A DNA stretch of 64,000 nt from Chloroflexota bacterium (GTDB lineage: Bacteria; Chloroflexota; Dehalococcoidia; Tepidiformales; Tepidiformaceae), in contig JAPPBY010000005.1 of the NCBI GenBank assembly GCA_026702615.1, forward strand, positions 1 to 64,000, in the 5' to 3' direction. The position numbers and the translations under genes were made by a program. The notes beneath the pieces are model-generated. The model had not been told where the DNA came from and did no database searches. It saw only the letters and a list, made by a program, of their open reading frames with translations. Positions 60,445 to 64,000 of the stretch are shown piece after piece (the stretch's first letter is position 1; each line of letters begins with the position of its first letter).

Positions 60445-62205
60445 TTAGGAGTCCCCCTCGGGCGGGACGACGCGGACGGCGATGATATCCGTGTCGTGGT
60501 ACTGCTGGTGTGTCACCGATTCGGCGTAGCTCCGGAGCAGCACGAGCGAAAGTTCCTCTTCGACAGCCGTCAAAGAGTCGTGCTCCTGGATCTGCCGGAT
60601 CTGGTCCTCGAGGTTGGCGCCCGCGCCTCCCCCGATGAACTCGAGGTCCGCCGTCGTCCCCTCGCTCGAGGCAAGCACGACGAGCTGGCGTTCGTCCTTC
60701 GGTTTCTCGTCCTCGTCATCGCCGCCCAGGCTCAGGTCAAGCGGCGCCAGCGTCAGGAGCGTCTCCTCGGCGACCGCGGTCAGCCGCTCCTGCATCGCCG
60801 AGTCCCAGTTCCGGCGTCTCGCGAATCTCGTGATGAACTCGTTCAGATCCGGCAGGGCGTCGACATTGAGCTGCGACTGGAAACGCATGCGCCGCGGGTT
60901 CGTCAGCTCCAGGTACAGGATCATCACGATCGCGGCGAGCCCGCCCGTCGTGATCCCGCTCTTCAGCAGCGCGTTGCCGACGGCCCCGATGTCCGGCAAA
61001 TGGAATAGCTCGAACTGGAACGATGCCGCGATCCAGAAGCACACGCCGGCGACTGCGATTTTCTCCTGGCTCTGCTCGTTCTGGATGACCGTCCGCGCGC
61101 CTTCGACGAAGAGTGCGCCCGTCACCATGATCAGGTACCCCGTCATGACCGGCCCAGGGATGCTGCTGAGCACCGCCGACACCTTTGGCAGGAACGCCAC
61201 GATGATGAGGATGGCGCCGATGAAGTAGCCCACCCGCCGCGCCGCCACGCCCGTGATCTGCGTGAACGAGACCATGGCCGGGTTGATGGCGTTCGGCACC
61301 GTTCCCGCGAGCCCCGCGAGCAGATTGCTCGCGCCGGCCCCTGCCACCGCCCCCTGCACCTGCCGGAAGCTGACCGCGCGGTTGTCGCGCCAGGCGACCC
61401 GCTGCATCGCGATGGTCGCGCCGTTCGCCTGGATCGCGATGATCACGCCGAGGAAGAGGAACGCTGGCACCAGCGTCCAGAAGTCCACGCTGAAATCCAG
61501 CCTGAGCCCCGGCGACTCGCTCGGGACGCCCACCCAGTTCGCCGCCGTGATGCGTCCCGTATCGAAAATGCCGAGCGCCCCCGCCACGACGCAGCCGACC
61601 ACGATTCCCGCGAGCGGCCCCCAGAAGCGCAGGAACGCCGAGCCACGCAGCATCAACGCCGCCGCCACCACCATTGTCGCGAGCGCCGTCAGCGATGCCT
61701 CTTCCGGATCGGCGCTGGTGGCGTCGTCCAGCAGGTCGAACACCACCGAGGCCAGCGTGATCGACAGGATCATCATCACCGTGCCGCCCACCGTCGGCGT
61801 CACGAAGCGGCGCAGGATGAAGAGCCAGCGCGAGACGACGAGCTGCACGATCGCCGAGAGGACGACGAGCGTCGTCAGCGTCGCCGGCCCCCCGTCGACA
61901 AGGGCGGTGATGCAGAACGGGATGGCGAAGGCCGCCGTGAACATCGGCAGCACCGCCCCCGCCCCCACGAACCCGAGCTTCCGCACCTGGATGATAGTCG
62001 AGAGCCCCACCACCACCAGCGACGCGAACACCATCCACGTCACGTACGAGCCACCCCGGTCCGCCGCGTTGGCGACGATCACCGGCGTCACCAGTAGCGT
62101 TGCCGAGGCGATCAGGCTGAACTGCAGGCCATAGCCGAGGGAGCTCAGGAGGGGCGGCTTGTCGTCCGCCTCGTAGCGCGGGTGCTCGGGAGCTGCAGCG
62201 GCCAT
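60445..62205 (-). CDS. NCS2 (UraA/SLC23-fold) permease fused to a degenerate RsbW-like ATPase domain
   Basis: 586 aa, ATG 62205. The first about 435 residues are an NCS2-type transporter with about 14 TM segments (SLGYGLQFSLIASATLLVTPVIVANAA, TPTVGGTVMMILSITL, AGTVPNAINPAMVSFTQITGVAARRVGYFIG, PGPVMTGYLIMVTGALF). After it comes a cytosolic domain (about 445-580): LNEFITRFARRRNWDSAMQERLTAVAEETLLTL, an acidic loop, then ADLEFIGGGAGANLEDQI and LSLVLLRSYAESVTH. This aligns with the HATPase/RsbW anti-sigma kinase fold, but the N-box Asn and the DxGxG motif are not conserved. First gene of an operon with carbonic anhydrase and SulP-STAS. Transported substrate is unknown. Confidence 0.87.
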   Translation of the reverse strand: MAAAAPEHPRYEADDKPPLLSSLGYGLQFSLIASATLLVTPVIVANAADRGGSYVTWMVFASLVVVGLSTIIQVRKLGFVGAGAVLPMFTAAFAIPFCITALVDGGPATLTTLVVLSAIVQLVVSRWLFILRRFVTPTVGGTVMMILSITLASVVFDLLDDATSADPEEASLTALATMVVAAALMLRGSAFLRFWGPLAGIVVGCVVAGALGIFDTGRITAANWVGVPSESPGLRLDFSVDFWTLVPAFLFLGVIIAIQANGATIAMQRVAWRDNRAVSFRQVQGAVAGAGASNLLAGLAGTVPNAINPAMVSFTQITGVAARRVGYFIGAILIIVAFLPKVSAVLSSIPGPVMTGYLIMVTGALFVEGARTVIQNEQSQEKIAVAGVCFWIAASFQFELFHLPDIGAVGNALLKSGITTGGLAAIVMILYLELTNPRRMRFQSQLNVDALPDLNEFITRFARRRNWDSAMQERLTAVAEETLLTLAPLDLSLGGDDEDEKPKDERQLVVLASSEGTTADLEFIGGGAGANLEDQIRQIQEHDSLTAVEEELSLVLLRSYAESVTHQQYHDTDIIAVRVVPPEGDS

Positions 62206-62433
62206 CGCGCGCCATTCTAGGCAAGCCGCTGATGCCCCGTCGGCCCACGAGCCTCAGGCCCGTCAATGCACGCCACGCTGCGAATGCCTCCGACAAGCCC
62301 GCTGAACCCCGTCATTACCGTTGCTCGAACCCTTACCCGTCGCGCCAGTGGGAACTCCTAGTCTGGTTGTCGTGAAGCCTCCGCCCAGTGAGTCGAAATT
62401 GGAACGTACGAAGTGCTACCAGGAGGTGCTGAA

Positions 62434-62553
62434 ATGATGCGCAGAAGTGGGCTGCCGCCCCTGCCAGGGCTGACGACGATCGCTTTCTTCCTGATGGTTG
62501 GCGCAATCGCCGGGGTGGTGATGGCCTCGCTCCTCGTCGTCCTGTCGTCCTAG
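62434..62553 (+). CDS. Small single-TM protein (39 aa)
   Basis: ATG 62434 (second ATG at 62437) has a perfect AGGAGG 7 nt upstream. The 39-codon ORF encodes MMRRSGLPPLPGL then one hydrophobic helix of about 25 residues (TTIAFFLMVGAIAGVVMASL..) and ends at TAG 62551. Positive charges before the helix suggest a Cyt-in/N-in orientation. Too short for homology by eye; may be a membrane micropeptide of an unknown complex. Confidence 0.6.
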   Translation: MMRRSGLPPLPGLTTIAFFLMVGAIAGVVMASLLVVLSS

Positions 62554-62593
62554 CCCCGAGCGAGTCCCGGACACCTGCGTGCCGAGCGCAGAT

Positions 62594-62620
62594 GGCAGGC
62601 CACCGCCAGTGCGGCCTGCC
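62594..62620. terminator. Hairpin downstream of the 39-aa ORF
   Basis: GGCAGGCC (62594-62601), 11-base loop, GGCCTGCC (62613-62620), about 40 nt after the small ORF stop. Perfect 8-bp stem without a T-run. Confidence 0.4.
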
Positions 62621-62668
62621 CCGGGGTTATCTCGCTTACTGCACAAGCGGGCCCCGGTTCTTTACCCT

Positions 62669-62695
62669 GCGGGCTAAGAATTGGGGGTAGCCCGC
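62669..62695 (+). promoter_or_regulatory. Inverted repeat enclosing the ribosome site of the sterol-reductase-like gene
   Basis: GCGGGCTA (62669-62676), 11-base loop that contains GGGGG (62683-62687), TAGCCCGC (62688-62695). The ATG is at 62697. In mRNA the ribosome site would sit in the loop and the start codon directly after the stem. It could be a translational switch, or on DNA an operator for a dimeric regulator. Confidence 0.55.
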
Positions 62696-62696
62696 G

Positions 62697-63845
62697 ATGA
62701 TTGACTGGCTTGGCATCGAGCATCTCTTCGAACTGTCCACCGGGGAGAAGATCGCCGGGATATTCACGCCTCTCGCCATCTTCGCCGCCTTCGCCATCGC
62801 GACGGTCGTCCTGCCGGGGAGGTGGGTCCCCGGTTACGTAACGGACCCGGCGACCGGCGAACCCCGCCGGTACCGCCTCAACGGCCTCCTCGTCTTTGTC
62901 GTTGCGGTGCTCGTGTGGGGCTTCGAGGTCATCCCCGGACTCGATCGGGAGTTCTTCTACCGAACCTCGCTCTACGCCGTCGCCGGTGGAACCGGCTTCT
63001 GCCTGCTCTTCACGGCGCTGGCCGTGTACACCCAGCCGAGGGTCGAGAACCGCAATCCCATCATCGACTTCTACCTTGGCCGTATCCAGGAGCTGAGGTT
63101 CTTCGGCGACCGCCTCGACCTGAAGATGACCTTCTACGTCGTCGGCGGGACGATGCTGGGCATCAACGCCATGTCCGGTGCGGCCTGGCACTACGAGCAG
63201 TTCAGCCCGACCAACGAGGTCAACCTCGGCGTCTTCCTCTACGCCGCTATCTTCACCTTTTACGTCTTCGACTACTTCGTCTTCGAGCGCGTCCAGCTCT
63301 ACACCTTCGACCTCATCCACGAGCGGATGGGCTTCAAGATGTTCTGGGGCGACAACATCGTCTACGGGTGGCTGTTCATCATTCCCCTGTACGGCATGGC
63401 CGCCTACCCGGACCCCGGCTTCGGCACCGCCTGGACGTACGTCTGGATCATCGGCGCGTCCGCGCTCTTCCTCGTCGGATGGAGCATCTCGCGCGGCGCC
63501 AACCTGCAGAAGTACACCTTCAAGCGCTGGCCTGACCGCAAGTTCCTGGGCATCATCGAGCCCCGCTACATCCAGGCCGGCGAACGCAAGATCCTGACCA
63601 GCGGCTACTGGGGCGCCGCCCGCCACTTCAACTACATGGGCGAGGGCTTCTTTGCGCTGGCCGTGGGCCTCTCTTTCGGCCACTTCGACGTCGCCTGGTC
63701 GTGGGCCTACGCGATCTTCGTCATCTCCATGTTCACCTGGCGCCAGGTCGAGGACGACCGCGCCTGCGCGGAGAAATACGGCCCCGAGAAGTGGGCCGAG
63801 TACCAGGAGAAGGTCCCTTACCGCATCGTCCCGGGGATTTACTAG
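62697..63845 (+). CDS. ERG4/ERG24-family sterol/isoprenoid reductase homologue
   Basis: 382 aa, ATG 62697. About nine TM helices. The C-terminal signature of the ERG4/ERG24 family is present: LTSGYWGAARHFNYMGEG (about 301-318), then W.QVEDDRACAEKYGPEKWAEY.EKVPYRIVPGIY (352-382), where the family binds NADPH. Family members reduce C14, C7 or C24 double bonds of sterols. Other motifs: NPIIDFYLGR, WGDNIVYGWLFIIP, NLQKYTFKRWP. Substrate could be a sterol, hopanoid precursor or another polycyclic isoprenoid. No other sterol genes are in the window. Confidence 0.88.
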   Translation: MIDWLGIEHLFELSTGEKIAGIFTPLAIFAAFAIATVVLPGRWVPGYVTDPATGEPRRYRLNGLLVFVVAVLVWGFEVIPGLDREFFYRTSLYAVAGGTGFCLLFTALAVYTQPRVENRNPIIDFYLGRIQELRFFGDRLDLKMTFYVVGGTMLGINAMSGAAWHYEQFSPTNEVNLGVFLYAAIFTFYVFDYFVFERVQLYTFDLIHERMGFKMFWGDNIVYGWLFIIPLYGMAAYPDPGFGTAWTYVWIIGASALFLVGWSISRGANLQKYTFKRWPDRKFLGIIEPRYIQAGERKILTSGYWGAARHFNYMGEGFFALAVGLSFGHFDVAWSWAYAIFVISMFTWRQVEDDRACAEKYGPEKWAEYQEKVPYRIVPGIY

Positions 63846-63855
63846 GAGTCACTTC

Positions 63856-63878
63856 GCCGGCGGCAGTCAACCGCCGGC
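63856..63878. terminator. GC hairpin after the sterol-reductase-like gene
   Basis: GCCGGCGG (63856-63863), 7-base loop, CCGCCGGC (63871-63878), 11 nt after the stop at 63843-63845. No T-tract. The remaining 120 nt to the window end show no gene or feature I can support. Confidence 0.5.
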
Positions 63879-64000
63879 CCTGGGCTTCGCGTCGTCCTGG
63901 GAATAGGGGCATCTCACGCCTGATAACCCGGCACCTGAATCGCAAGGCTGCGTTGTCAACGTCAGGAAGAACCCACCAAGGGGATCTTTGCCCTGGATCC

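Noticed and set aside
1-64000. CRISPR array, prophage, insertion sequence, toxin-antitoxin module or secondary-metabolite cluster
   Set aside because: No regularly spaced repeats, transposase, integrase, capsid, terminase, toxin pair or PKS/NRPS modules were found on either strand.

Overview
The window is a compact, GC-rich bacterial chromosome segment with no rRNA, CRISPR array, transposase, integrase or phage gene. The gene set suggests an aerobic Chloroflexota bacterium of Dehalococcoidia/SAR202 type (inference). The evidence is a fused CofG-CofH FO synthase, several LLM-class F420/FMN-type oxidoreductases, a deazaflavin nitroreductase-family protein, CaiB/BaiF CoA-transferases, an acyl-CoA carboxyltransferase, CtaG/Sco/PCuAC oxidase-assembly factors and a primary sigma factor with a long acidic N-terminal region. 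An actinobacterial origin is the main alternative. Many starts are GTG or TTG. Neighbouring genes often overlap by 4 nt, including three convergent pairs that share one CTAG as both stop codons.

Layout. 1-6340: acyl-CoA and CoA-thioester metabolism (crotonase end, HSD10-type SDR, carboxyltransferase, double CaiB protein). 6341-8698: cytochrome oxidase copper-assembly operon (ctaG, sco, PCuAC) behind a perfect CRP/FNR-type palindrome. 8773-13591: LLM enzyme, small coiled-coil membrane protein, NUDIX hydrolase, three tandem paralogous membrane proteins, rpoD. 13722-17951: rhodanese, methyltransferase, FO synthase and a divergent HxlR regulator. 18036-24107: a translationally coupled operon of coaE, a CbbQ/NorQ-type AAA+ ATPase, a metallophosphoesterase, a 1074-aa VWA protein and a histidine phosphatase. 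24104-27376: purB, membrane gene, purC, purS. 27514-35691: SDR, two tandem ThuA-like proteins, epoxide hydrolase, orphan molybdopterin oxidoreductase, SnoaL-like protein, LysM lipoprotein.

35827-47860 holds a 3167-aa cadherin-repeat surface protein, transcribed divergently from an 800-aa protein that joins a histidine kinase to an OmpR-type response regulator. The AT-richer gap between them carries repeats suited to an OmpR-type regulator. 47957-56599 contains a phosphotransferase, tRNA-Arg(CCT), an LLM/CoA-transferase operon, an amidohydrolase, and an operon of ABC exporter, LLM enzyme, NudC and DUF192 protein.

56697-62205 is a transport block: an SSS symporter, then a three-gene operon of an NCS2-type permease with a degenerate RsbW-like ATPase tail, a beta-carbonic anhydrase and a SulP-STAS transporter. 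The window ends with a 39-codon membrane ORF and an ERG4/ERG24-type sterol-reductase homologue whose start codon abuts a perfect inverted repeat.

The most interesting candidates are the NCS2-RsbW/carbonic anhydrase/SulP-STAS operon, the AAA+/VWA operon whose VWA protein has an N-terminal helical-repeat array, and the kinase-regulator fusion facing the giant adhesin. A TAGRCT hexamer recurs just upstream of many starts and may be the local -10 element. All family calls were made by reading motifs; no database search was run.
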